From the NCBI GenBank assembly GCA_036245525.1, contig BTPG01000007.1:160850379-160914378 (forward strand): a stretch of DNA of 64,000 bases, read 5' to 3'. The translations under genes and the position numbers were made by a program. Source of the DNA: Semisulcospira habei (taxonomy: Eukaryota; Mollusca; Gastropoda; Semisulcospiridae). Shown in pieces: positions 1 to 8,800 of this stretch. Positions within the stretch are counted from its first letter, which is position 1, and every line of letters starts with the position of its first letter. A model generated the notes under the pieces. The model saw nothing but the letters and a program-made list of their open reading frames with translations, did no database searches and was not told where the DNA came from.

Positions 1-198
1 TTGGTGCCTCCATGCACCCTTGAGCTGTTATCGGTCAGCCTCCTAATCTATGATGTATAATTCTGGAAGGCAAACTTCCAGGTGGTGAATTTTGACAATT
101 AAATCTCAGGGACTCAAAATTGGGGAGTCAGTTCCGTTACCTATTTAAACCCTTATCATTTGGAATACACCAGTGTGTGAGATAAGTGTGATTAAAAT

Positions 199-268
199 AG
201 TTCAGGGGTAGTGCCAGAATAGCTTGGCGCCACTAGGCGCCAAGCTATTCTGGCACCACCTTTGAACT
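199..268. repeat. H1-family hairpin (foldback repeat)
   Basis: The two arms are inverted copies built around AGTGCCAGAATAGCTTGGCGCC and its complement with a 4-base loop. The family recurs at 17157, 29059, 30171, 32463, 35642, 39595, 45260, 51740, 52070 and 56410. This copy has the inner hairpin only; no TTAA ends are seen. Confidence 0.85.
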
Positions 269-674
269 AAAGCCATTGGTCTATATCCTTATCTGTAAAT
301 ACTATAATGTAGCTTGCATATGGCAGGGCAACTTTAAGGAACTTTCAAGGAACTTGAAGCACAAGCACAAGACAGATCCACCAGGAAAGCCTGCACGCTC
401 TTTGAACAAAATTTGCGCGAACGGATCACCAGTGCCAGAGCTCGCAGAAAGACAGCGTCGACTCTCCCTACAGCTACGTTCCAGTGCCCCCATTGCCCTC
501 CCAGGTGTGGCTCCAGGATTGGCTTGGCCAGCCACACCCGCACCCACAAATAGAAGTCATGCACAATGACGACATCATTGGTTTTGACGGTCTACCCATT
601 ATATGGCAGTGCACAAATTTGAAGATTTTAGCCTTTAAACAAATATTTATAATTATTTTTTTGCGTGTGTGCAG
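269..674. other. Intronic stretch, no feature seen
   Basis: Between the first hairpin and the exon at 675. Short open frames occur on both strands but show no family resemblance or splice-consistent structure. Confidence 0.5.
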
Positions 675-804
675 GGTGCAGCTTATGCAATTGGGAATGC
701 GAGCTATCACAGTGGACAGTTGTACCCCAAGCTAAAGTCGACCATCCCAGCTTTGATGGAACTTCTTCGGGACCCTGTCACCAAAACCAGGGCCAATGCT
801 GCAA
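675..804 (+). CDS. Internal exon, ARM-repeat region of a Fused/STK36-like kinase
   Basis: The exon follows a tgtgtgtgcag acceptor and is followed by a gtatgt donor. It reads 43 codons in phase 0 plus one base. The peptide starts GAAYAIGNASYHSGQLYPKL and ends DPVTKTRANAA. This is the pattern of the ARM/HEAT repeats C-terminal to the kinase domain in Fused (STK36; TIO in plants): an AIGNA-Y-H-LY helix, then a helix with IP-L--LL and a T+ANAA start of the next helix. Fused proteins act in Hedgehog signalling or in ciliary and cytokinetic microtubule assembly. Only this exon is seen; the expected following exon (beginning with a GALGNL-like helix) is not visible before the DIRS insertion at 2048. 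The gene name rests on motif memory, so an unrelated ARM-repeat protein remains possible. Confidence 0.55.
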
Positions 805-849
805 GTATGTGCATATGCAAGATTGGAAGTTATGTTAGCTAATCAGGTA

Positions 850-931
850 CATGTGCTACACTTGAGCTTTCATGGTCAACCCATCGTCTGCAAGAGATGG
901 GTTCACCATGAAAGCTCAAGTGTAGCACATG
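850..931. repeat. Perfect-arm hairpin, single family member in window
   Basis: Arms CATGTGCTACACTTGAGCTT and its complement surround a short loop, and the inner part is also complementary (CAACCCATC / GATGGGTT). The stem is about 36 bp with one mismatch. No second copy of this sequence was noticed. Confidence 0.85.
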
Positions 932-1032
932 CACCTTGGATGTCTTCTCTTCATCTCTGTTCTGTGTGCTTAGCAATGTAAGTTTGGAAACTGGCAGATG
1001 TGCCAGTACAATGTATTTGATCCATACAGGGA

Positions 1033-1036
<4 letters not shown>

Positions 1037-1063
<27 letters not shown>

Positions 1064-1100
1064 TCCCCCCCCCCAACCCCCCCCCCCCCCCGCCCCCCGT
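1037..1100. repeat. (CT)n followed by poly-C
   Basis: About 13 CT units run into a C-rich tract. The overlapping short ORFs on both strands are low-complexity artefacts. Confidence 0.9.
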
Positions 1101-1328
1101 CTCTCCACCTCTCTCAGTCTTCACTCTTGGAAGTCCAGGTGATAGAGTGTTCAACTGTCATCCAAAAGGTCATGGCTTAACAGCCCGCCAGTCTAAGCAT
1201 TTGTACAGACATGTTTTATCTGCCCAGCCTTTAAATTACCTTTGTAGTGCACAAAAGACTTTAAGCCCTAAACATTTAACCTATTTTCTCCTCTCTTCAC
1301 CCTGAGGTAGCCTTGTTGCCTTCTCGGA

Positions 1329-1537
1329 CTTAACTCCTTCACTGCCAAGAAAAAGGTGAACACCACCCAACTGCAAGAGACATAGATCCTCATGAGCCCC
1401 TGTGACTGCAGGGGCTCATGAGGATCTATGTCTCTTGCTGATCCTACTTTATATCCATGTTCCTGGGATGGCTGTGGATCTTTGTATTAACAATGATTTC
1501 AAAAACATGATCTGCATTCACTGGCAGTGATGAGATT
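1329..1537. mobile_element. H2-family hairpin MITE with TTAA-type ends
   Basis: A near-perfect hairpin at 1373-1439 has arms reading GCAAGAGACATAGATCCTCATGAG inward (given here only as a 24-base span at 1373-1396; key core CATAGATCCTCATGAG) and their complement, around a GC-rich loop. Outside it lie imperfect terminal inverted repeats: TTAACTCCTTCACTGCCA on the left and CTGGCAGTGATGAGATTAA on the right. The TTAA at the edge suggests piggyBac-type mobilisation; that link is inference. Confidence 0.7.
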
Positions 1538-2047
1538 AAAGTAATAATAATATATAACTCTTCTATAGCACAATATCCCCACAAAGAAAGGCTCAGAGCG
1601 CTTTACGTCTAGATAATCTAACTAATTGAAATTAACTAACTAAAGTACTGACAACGTAAAAAACACAAAGTACCATTACGTATAAATCTGAAGACACATT
1701 TCAGCACTATTTGTGTTTGTTATGCCTTGTACACAAACCTATGAACTCTAGCATGCAGCAAAAGCACGCACATATTCGCACTTATTTATTCTGCGCAGCC
1801 ATTAGCGTGTCAGTCTATTTTTAGCTGTTTCTCGTACCAATAGCGTTGTATCTCTAGAACGGAGTGGAGTCATTGTCAGGTTACTTGATATAAAGACTAT
1901 GTGTGCTGAACTGGATTGTCCTGTGTCTAAATGAACCTGTGTGTAGCCTTTCATAACAATCTGCTGCAGACGTGAATATATCAACAGTTACGGCGGTAGT
2001 GAGCCTTTAAACCCCTCTCCCTTCTCTCTCTGTATTTAGACATTATT
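1538..2047. other. Intronic stretch with decayed repeat
   Basis: No gene is seen. Part of it (about 1680-1990) is strongly similar to 39975-40335: both share the CAGGTTACTTGATATAAAGAC block and the stretch around it, so it is one arm of an older dispersed repeat of unknown class. Confidence 0.6.
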
Positions 2048-2292
2048 ATTTGTTTCTTCAAAAACATTACCGATGACATGACCTTATGGGAGGTGTCTAC
2101 TACTTACGCAATTCTAGCCTAAGAGCTCGTTGTGTTACCACACAACCCGGGAGGCACTCGGGCAACCCCGAGGGGGCCGAGAGTTATCTCCCGATACTTC
2201 CCATCTGGGACAGAGTACCCATAGTCCGTCAGTCAGTCTACTTAGGCTTACGCTGTTCAGACGTGTTTGCTCTAGCCTACGGACTTGGGATT
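2048..2292 (+). mobile_element. DIRS-A, left inverted terminal repeat (interrupted)
   Basis: Begins ATTTGTTTCTTCAAAAACAT then TACCGATGACATGACC, nearly the same as the DIRS-D left end at 19405. It shares the CACACAACCCGGGAGGCACT block with D. The sequence is cut at 2292/2293 by DIRS-B and resumes at 8801. Confidence 0.85.
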
Positions 2293-2492
2293 GTTTTCTC
2301 AAAACACATTACCGATGGTATTACAACTAGGAAATGTTTCTTAGCTAGTCTAATTTTAGCCCAAAAATTGTTGTGTACGATAATGGCCATGATGGCAGGA
2401 GAGGGGCGCCATAGGTTAGGCGGAAACCCGGTAGCCTCCCTTCCGGTTCAACCATGCATGTGCTCAGTGCTCAAACAACCAGTCAGTTTCTT
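2293..2492 (+). repeat. DIRS-B left inverted terminal repeat
   Basis: Positions 2312-2492 are the inverse of 8577-8760. The outermost 19 bases differ from the outermost 40 of the right end, the usual DIRS arrangement. Contains TACCGATGGTATTACAACTA near the terminus. Confidence 0.93.
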
Positions 2493-2890
2493 CGCTAGTC
2501 GCGTGAGGTTGTGTACGCTGTGGACTCCTTTGTTCGTTGGCTATCGTTCACTGGCTTCGACTTTCTACTGTGAGAGACGGATTGTGGCCTTTGGCTGGGA
2601 CGCTTTCGTGTGTGCGTTGTTTCGAGAGGACTTCCTAACGACGCGGGTGAGCTGTGCTCACTGTTGGCCGGTCGCCTTCAGCTTCTGGTGCCCTTGGGCT
2701 TCGTCCTTGGCCTACCGCTTGGGAAGGCCTTGTTCTGTGGCGGCGACGCTTTCCTGGGCGACTCGGGTGACTGTCGTCTCTGCGCCTGGCACCGGTCCCG
2801 TCGCAGCCTGTCGGAGTCATTTGGCGCCTTGGTAGGACGGCTTCGGGCTTCACCGCTGACACCGCTCTTCGTTCCTCTCCTTTTCGTAAC

Positions 2891-2898
2891 ATGGCGAG
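2891..2898 (+). CDS. DIRS-B gag leader exon (predicted spliced start codon)
   Basis: ATG GCG AG is followed directly by a GT donor (gaggtaaaat). Joined to the acceptor at 3059 it gives Met-Ala-Ser-Trp in the long ORF1 frame. No ATG precedes the zinc-finger motif in that frame within the second exon. DIRS-D has the same arrangement at 19750-19787, which supports real splicing. Confidence 0.65.
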
Positions 2899-3059
2899 GT
2901 AAAATCTCGGTCACTGCTTCCGTACGGCGCTCAGGGAGGGTTTGAGCGCCGCACGCCAGCATACGCCGTATCTCCTTCGTTCGTTTCGCGCGTTTCGTTG
3001 CCTGCCGGCTGCGGCAGGTTCGATTACTTTCAAATAGATGGTTCTGCTTTATGTTGCAG
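2899..3059 (+). promoter_or_regulatory. Predicted 5' intron in DIRS-B
   Basis: GT donor at 2899 and AG acceptor at 3058-3059. The acceptor context TGTTGCAG is conserved in DIRS-A (about 10364) and DIRS-D (20173-20180). The donor GGTAAGGTAG is shared by A (9023) and D (19787), while B has GGTAAAATC. Confidence 0.6.
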
Positions 3060-5343
3060 TTGGCAAGTCCGCACCTGTATCAGATGTGGACAATTCCAGT
3101 GGCCGAGTGATGGACATGAGGTGTGCCTGCCCTGTTCATCCTGTGCCTCTTCCCAACCGTGCCTGGTCTGCGCCCCCTGGCGGGAAGAACAATGGACTCA
3201 GCTATGGGGTTTCTACCGTCGTGAACTGCCGACACCAGCACGTATACAGGGCCATACACCGGTAAGAACCACAGACCCGACTAGTGGGTATTACCTGGTG
3301 AGAGGACAGTCTACGCCGCGCCTTCCGCCGCGAGCCCGTCCTCCTGGGCCGGTAGCGAACACAGACCCGACTAGTGCGCGCTGTCCGGTAGCAGAGACTA
3401 GAACGGAAGTTTCAGTCAGGCCCGCTTCTTTGAACAATAAAGACACGCCGGTAATCACCACAGACCCGACTAGTGGTGCTTATCAGACGTTAGAACGTTC
3501 TCCATCGCGACTTCGGTCGCTAGCTCGTTCTACTACACCGGCAGCAGGCACAGACCCGACTAGTGCACGCTGTCCGGTTCCGCCGATTCTATCAGTGCGA
3601 GAGAGAGTACAGTTACAGACTTCAGTTCCGGTAGCGGTCTCGACTCAGGAGAGGCCCGCTTCCCAGCAGAAGGATTCTCCGCCTCCACGCGTCGACAGAG
3701 TTCGGCGTTCAGGTACGGACCGTAGCTCACCTCGTTCCAGAGAGCAGAAGCAACGGACGGTCTCCCGCTCTTCGCGCCAACGTTCACAGTCTAGGGACAG
3801 GTCACCGCGGCATAGGCATGCCTCCAGATCTTCCCGTACCAGTCGGCCATCGCGGACGGTGTCCGGGGTCGGGTCTCCGCAAGTGGATCGTCGGTCCAGA
3901 CCGCATTCCCCAGTTATGATACATTCTACTCGGAGAACGCGTCAACCATCTACTCCACCCTCTAGGCCGTCGTCGTCAAGAGTCAGTCGACGTTCCCGCC
4001 GCCACTCCCGTTCTAGGAGTCCCCGCTCTCGCCGTGAGCCCTCCCCACGGGATAGGAGATCGCCTCGACGCTACGCTCACCGTTCTCGGTCTCGGTCTCA
4101 AGTAACCTCCCCGGTCTGTTCGTGGCGTCACCGCTCCGAGAGATTTTCGCTGGCCAAGGCCTCGGTCACATCCCGGCTCGTCACGGAGGCTGGGCCCTCA
4201 CTCGTAGCTCGAACCGGCCCCACCCATCTACCTATGCAATTAGAGGATGACGCGCTCAGCCTTGCTCCCGAGGACTCAGTTTCCGCTTTACTTCAGGACG
4301 ACAGCCCCGCGCACGCTACCCCGGCGCCCCCTGACGTGGATCAAGATGAGCAGGAACAACATCCGTCAGCAGTGGGACACAGGTTGGAGACTCTGCGTGC
4401 CCTGGACGAGGCAGCTCGCATCATCTCGGCGTGCCTACCGCCGGAAGACTGTCCTCCTTCTCCGCCTGCGAAGAAGAAGGCTGCGGCCTATGTAGATGCG
4501 GAACTCCATACCAAGACCTTTAAGACGCTTCCTCAACCTCCGGGTTTCAGCAGCCTACGGGACGCGTTCTCGGCTCGACTCGCTCAGGGACACTTGGGCG
4601 CCGCTGGATTCTTCAATGACTCTAAGTGGCCGGCGGACCTACACATGTTTTTTAGGCAATCTTGGTACGCGGGACATTCTCAGAGCTTTACCTGCGCACT
4701 ACCCAAACCGGACCCAGCTGCTTGGGCCCTGGCGGCTATTCCGGCACGGACCCCTCTGCTTCCAGGAATCGATCAGACAGGTAATCTCATACGCAACGCC
4801 TTAGCCTCCGTGGGATTTCTTGACCTTCTGACTCAAGCCATGGTTCGTCGCGTAGAGGAGGCTTGGCATCCGTCCCTTACGCCGCTGCTGGGAGATCTGC
4901 TCGCTCTAGCCGTCTCTGGTAACCGTGCATCCTACCACACCTGTGTCAACGCTATGGCTGCGGCGGCCAACTGTGACCTTTTGCGTCGGGATTTCCTCCT
5001 CCGCTCCTGCCCTCTCCCCAATGACCTGAAGCTTCAACTTCGTCAGGCGCCCCTTGGCGGAGAGCTTCTCTTCGGCCCCACGTGGTTGGCGGTTAAGGAG
5101 GCTAATAAGGACACCTGGCCAAGTCGTACAGTGCCTACTCCCTTTCAGCATACCCGCAGGACTCAGGGTCGCCCCCTGCGGGCGACTAGACCCGTTTCCC
5201 GGCCTTACACCAGAGGTGGACGTCTTCCCCCCAGGCCCCCTGCCTTCCCCCGTACCCGTCCTACTGCAGGATCCTCTTCGGCTCCCGCTTCCAGGACCTG
5301 GCCCAAGCCTGCCCGACGCCCCGGGCGGGGCAGGGCTTACTGA
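3060..5343 (+). CDS. DIRS-B ORF1, gag-like protein
   Basis: About 760 codons in frame 1, starting after a TTTATGTTGCAG acceptor and joined to the leader ATG at 2891. The N-terminus carries a paired-cysteine motif, CIRCGQF then CLPCSSCASSQPCLVC, probably zinc-binding. The middle (about residues 60-370) is Ser/Arg/Pro-rich with many RS and SR pairs. The C-terminal part is a helical capsid-like region with the motifs PQPPGFSSLRDAFSARL, DLLTQAMVRRVEEAWHPSLT and LLGDLLALA, conserved in DIRS-D at 21390-22000. A repeated TDPTSG/A block occurs four times between residues 80 and 190. The end overlaps ORF2 by about 290 bases in another frame. DIRS ORF1 is generally assumed to be the structural gag; assignment here is by position and zinc finger. 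Confidence 0.85.
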
Positions 5344-7393
5344 CGTTCTCCACCTTCGGGCCCCGTCGACCGCGCTGGGACCTCCGGTCGGCGGGAGGCT
5401 CGCACGGCACAGCGCCGCCTGGCGGGCGCTGTTTCCGGACGACCCCTGGATCCTTTCAACCACCTCCCTCGGTCTGCGGATCTCGTTTCGCTCCCCGCCC
5501 CCACTGCGACGTACTCCGGCGTGGACCTTGGTTCCGACAGACCAGCTCAAGGCAGACGCTCTGCGCAACGAGGTGGCCGCCTTACTTCGAAAAGCAGCGA
5601 CAGAGGTGGTGACACGACTCGACTCCCTAGCCTTCTACAGCCGGCTGTTCGTAGTTCCCAAGCCAGGCGGCAAGTGGCGTCCTGTGATCGACCTCTCGGC
5701 GCTCAACAAGTTTATAGTAGCTCCACGGTTTCGCATGGAGACAGCGCGGGCCCTGCGTGCCTCGGTGCAACCATTCGACTTTGCAATCAGCCTGGACCTC
5801 GCGGATGCATACCTTCACGTGCCCATGCACCCAGCGTCCAGACGTTATCTACGCTTCGCCTTCGAGGGTGTGGTATACCAGTTCCGCGCACTTCCCTTCG
5901 GCCTCAACCTCAGCCCATGGGTCTTCACACGCATCATGGACGCCGTGGTGGCCAAGGCACGACGGACTTCCACGAGCCCCACGTCCAACTACCTGGACGA
6001 CCTGCTCCTGAAGAATCAGACCCCTGCCGCCTTGGAGGTGGACCGGGATGCCTTGCTTCAGCTCCTCAAGACGCTGGGCTTCATAGTCAACTTCGGCAAG
6101 TCCGACCTCGTTCCGTCGCGCCATTTCGTTCACCTAGGCATGGAGTTCTACACCGACCGCAATGTCGTCCGGCTGCCCGAACCCCGCATTCAGAAGCTGG
6201 CGGATCTAGCTCGGCAGGTATCCCAGAAGTCTTCGATCCCCGCCAGGCAGTGGCTTCAGTTGCTGGGACTGATGAGCGCTGCAGCAGACCTTATTCCGTT
6301 AGGGCGTCTCTACTCCCGGCTGCTACAGTTGCACCTTCTGCTACACTGGCGTCCGTCGACCTCCGACCTAGAGTCTCCGGTTCCGATTCCTTCGTTGCTC
6401 CGTCCTCACCTTCTACGCTGGGCGGACCCCCTCTGGCTCGCGACAGGAGTGCCGCTGTTCTCGCCGCCGCCCTCCCTCTCCATCTGCGTGGACGCGAGCC
6501 TCTCCGGTTGGGGAGCACACCTTCTACCCTCCTTCGAGACGGCCTCCGGCCGGTGGGACCTGGATCTCCGGGACCGACACATCAACTGGTTGGAATTGGA
6601 AGCCGTCTGGCAAGCCCTAAGTGTGTGGGAATCTCGCCTGCTTCACCGGGAGCTACTGGTGTTGTCGGACAACTCTACGGTCGTCGCCTACATCCAGAAG
6701 CAGGGCGGGACCCGCTCCCCATCTCTCTGCATCCTCCTTTACCAAGTGCTCCGGTGGTGCAAGGATCGGGACATTTCTCTCCGTGCTCGTCATATCCCGG
6801 GCCACTTGAATGTGCTGGCCGACTCCCTCTCCCGTCGCGGTCAACTACTACACACCGAGTGGTCTCTGCGTCCAGACATCTTTCGGATGATCGGCGCTAC
6901 CTGGGAGTCACCCATGATCGACCTTTTTGCCACGAGATGGAATCGCCAGCTCCCTCTGTTCGTCTCGCCGATTCCAGACCCCTTGGCCTGGGCAGTGGAC
7001 GCCCTCTCCATCTCCTGGGATGGCCTGGTCGCCTACGCCTACCCACCCACGGTCCTCATCCCCAGGGTTCTTCTCAAGCTGAGAGGCAGCAACACTATCC
7101 TGTTTCTGGTGGCCCCGTTTTGTTGGACCAGGTCATGGACGACCGACCTCCTGAATCTGGCAACGGCCCCCCCACTACAGCTACCCACTCCACGAACGAT
7201 GCTCATGCAACCTCGGCAGACTCTGTACCATCCTTGTCCAGAACGTCTCCTCCTCCACGCCTGGAGGTTGTCCGGCAAGCCCTCACCGCTAGAGGCTTCT
7301 CAGGTGCGGCAGTGGACGCGATCGCTACAGCCCGCAGAGCCTCGACCAGACGAGTTACGAGGGCAAGTGGAGAGTTCTCAGCACCTGGTGTGA
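5054..7393 (+). CDS. DIRS-B ORF2: reverse transcriptase, RNase H, methyltransferase-like domain
   Basis: Open in frame 2 for about 780 codons; the first codon is not ATG, so translation probably depends on +1 recoding or re-initiation in the 290-base overlap with ORF1. RT blocks, numbered from 5054: FYSRLFVVPKPGGKWRPVID near residue 195, SLDLADAYLHVPM, ALPFGLNLSPWVF, and the catalytic YLDD at 313-316. RNase H follows with Asp480 (CVDASLSGWG), Glu514/516 (NWLELEAVW), Asp539 (VLSDNSTVVAYIQ) and Asp590 (NVLADSLSR), so all acidic residues are present. The last part (from Asp623, DLFATRWNRQLP) matches the Dam-like N6-adenine methyltransferase region of DIRS elements, with PDPLAWAVDALS and AYPP at the (D/N)PPY position. 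The polypeptide makes cDNA of the element in the nucleus or cytoplasm. Confidence 0.92.
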   Translation: MAESFSSAPRGWRLRRLIRTPGQVVQCLLPFSIPAGLRVAPCGRLDPFPGLTPEVDVFPPGPLPSPVPVLLQDPLRLPLPGPGPSLPDAPGGAGLTDVLHLRAPSTALGPPVGGRLARHSAAWRALFPDDPWILSTTSLGLRISFRSPPPLRRTPAWTLVPTDQLKADALRNEVAALLRKAATEVVTRLDSLAFYSRLFVVPKPGGKWRPVIDLSALNKFIVAPRFRMETARALRASVQPFDFAISLDLADAYLHVPMHPASRRYLRFAFEGVVYQFRALPFGLNLSPWVFTRIMDAVVAKARRTSTSPTSNYLDDLLLKNQTPAALEVDRDALLQLLKTLGFIVNFGKSDLVPSRHFVHLGMEFYTDRNVVRLPEPRIQKLADLARQVSQKSSIPARQWLQLLGLMSAAADLIPLGRLYSRLLQLHLLLHWRPSTSDLESPVPIPSLLRPHLLRWADPLWLATGVPLFSPPPSLSICVDASLSGWGAHLLPSFETASGRWDLDLRDRHINWLELEAVWQALSVWESRLLHRELLVLSDNSTVVAYIQKQGGTRSPSLCILLYQVLRWCKDRDISLRARHIPGHLNVLADSLSRRGQLLHTEWSLRPDIFRMIGATWESPMIDLFATRWNRQLPLFVSPIPDPLAWAVDALSISWDGLVAYAYPPTVLIPRVLLKLRGSNTILFLVAPFCWTRSWTTDLLNLATAPPLQLPTPRTMLMQPRQTLYHPCPERLLLHAWRLSGKPSPLEASQVRQWTRSLQPAEPRPDELRGQVESSQHLV

Positions 7394-8323
7394 CGATAGA
7401 CGCCTCTCCCCCACCGAGTTGACAGTCCCTCAGCTGGCGGATTTCTTCCTCTGGCTTTTTCACGACCAGCGTTTAGCTCCCATCACCATTCGAGGTACCT
7501 GGCCATGATCGCTGATACTTACAGGCATCTGGGACGTCCCGACCCAGGCGCCTGCAAGGACCTCGCCGATCTGATGGGCCATTTCGGTCTGCATCGTCCC
7601 GCTCTACGTACACTGTTACCACGTTGGGACCTACCTTGGGTCCTTACTTGGCTCAACTCGGCCCGCTTTGAGCCTTTACAGCTGGCGAGACTACCGGACG
7701 TGACGAGAAAGACCTGCTTCTTGCTAGCCCTCGCCTCAGCCTCCAGAGTCAGTGAGCTGCACGCCCTCTCTACTCGCCCCACCTGTTTACAATTCCGGAC
7801 GGACGGTTCGGTGCAGCTGCTTCCCGACCCGACCTTCCTAGCCAAGACCAGATCGCCACTCTTGGCACCACAATTGGTCACCATACTACCACTCAGAGAA
7901 CCACGCTCCAATCGAGAGTCCAGACAGCAGGACCCAGTTCGAGCGTTACGTGTGTACCTGCGCCGGACCAAGCCCCTCCGCAGGGGACGCACCCGCCTTT
8001 TTCTTCCTCTGTCCCCAGGTAGACAGGACATCTCAGCCCAGACTATATCCTCCTGGCTTCGGTGGGTGATAAGATCTGCCTACCAGGAACTCGCCCCTGA
8101 TGCAGCAAAATGCATGAGGATCAGGGCGCACGAGATCAGAGCCATGGCCACGAGCCTCGCATTCGAACGCAACTGTGCGGTCAAGGACATCGTGGCGGCT
8201 GTGGGCTGGCGAACAGAGAACACCTTCGCTCGCTTCTACCTGAGGGACCTCTCCGGCCAGCGGCAGAACCTCGCGCTGGTGGGAGACATCGTGGCGGCGC
8301 AACACTCCCTCCCGGCGCCCTAG
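7240..8323 (+). pseudogene. DIRS-B ORF3 tyrosine recombinase, two frameshifts in N-terminal domain
   Basis: The catalytic half is open from 7505 to 8323 in frame 2. Active-site residues are Arg at 7745 (ASRVSELHAL), His and Arg at 8129 and 8138 (HEIRAMATSLAF), Trp in GWRTENTF and the nucleophile Tyr at 8237 (FYLRDL). Compared with DIRS-D (24080-24400), the N-terminal core-binding part in B lacks one base near 7343 (GAGTTACGAG against GAGTCTACGAG) and one near 7490, shifting frame 1 to 0 to 2. The start is therefore in frame 1 overlapping ORF2. A shorter protein beginning at the ATG at 7505 would lack most of the DNA-clamping domain. Role: integrates the circular DNA form of the element without target duplication. 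Confidence 0.85.
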
Positions 8324-8439
8324 GCGCCGTAAGTATCTTCACTAAAATTAGAGGGAGGTTGCTTGGGGTGGACTATCTAGTAGCTTCGATGGCAGGGGTA
8401 GGGGCGGTTAGCGGCACCCACCTCCTTTTCGGGATTCTT

Positions 8440-8534
8440 CCTAGTTGTAATACCATCGGTAATGTGTTTTGAGAAAACAAACGTATTTTTCTTTAAAATA
8501 AGTTTTTTTGAAAAATACTTACCGATGGTATTAC
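8440..8534 (+). repeat. DIRS-B internal complementary region
   Basis: Positions 8440-8480 are the complement of the left terminus (2293-2333); positions 8479-8534 are the complement of the right terminus (8747-8800). The two parts overlap by AA. In DIRS elements this region templates completion of the termini and circle formation. Confidence 0.92.
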
Positions 8535-8576
8535 TCGAAGGTCCCTCCCACCTGCCCCGCTCGCCGCTGCTCCGCT

Positions 8577-8800
8577 AAGAAACTGACTGGTTGTTTGAGC
8601 ACTGAGCACATGCGTGGTTGAACCGGAAGGGAGGCTACCGGGTTTCCGCCTAACCTATGGCGCCCCTCTCCTGCCATCATGGCCATTATCGTACACAACA
8701 ATTTTTGGGCTAAAATTAGACTAGCTAAGAAACATTTCCTAGTTGTAATACCATTGGTAAGTATTTTTCAAAAAAACTTATTTTAAAGAAAAATACGTTT
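8577..8800 (+). repeat. DIRS-B right inverted terminal repeat
   Basis: Inverse copy of 2312-2492 plus a unique 40-base end (AGTATTTTTC to AAATACGTTT). One difference from the left copy is TACCATTGG against TACCGATGG near the end. Confidence 0.93.

Larger units (their letters stand above)
2293..8800 (+). mobile_element. DIRS-B, complete DIRS-type tyrosine-recombinase retrotransposon
   Basis: A 6.5-kb element with inverted terminal repeats, gag-like ORF1, RT-RNase H-methyltransferase-like ORF2, tyrosine recombinase ORF3 and an internal complementary region. The internal region at 8440-8534 is the complement of the left terminus joined to the complement of the right terminus, so it fixes both ends to within about 2 bp (left TTGTTTTCTC at 2293; right AAATACGTTT ending 8800). 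No target duplication flanks it, as expected for circle integration by a tyrosine recombinase. It is inserted in the terminal repeat of DIRS-A in the same orientation. The element appears young: ORF1 and ORF2 are open, but the recombinase carries two apparent 1-base deletions. Confidence 0.95.

Noticed and set aside
2086..2835. 249-residue ORF across the DIRS-A/B junction
   Set aside because: It crosses terminal repeat and leader sequence of two different elements and has no recognisable domain.
4906..5568. Antisense ORF opposite DIRS-B gag/ORF2
   Set aside because: No motif; arises from GC-rich codon bias of the sense genes.
5521..7422. 633-residue + strand ORF overlapping DIRS-B ORF2
   Set aside because: It is a GC-rich shadow frame of ORF2. 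Only its last ~60 codons (LEVVRQALTARGFSGAAV..) are real, as the start of the recombinase frame.
7505..8323. Prophage or bacterial integrase
   Set aside because: The tyrosine recombinase is coupled to RT/RNase H with inverted repeats and an internal complementary region, which is the DIRS plan.
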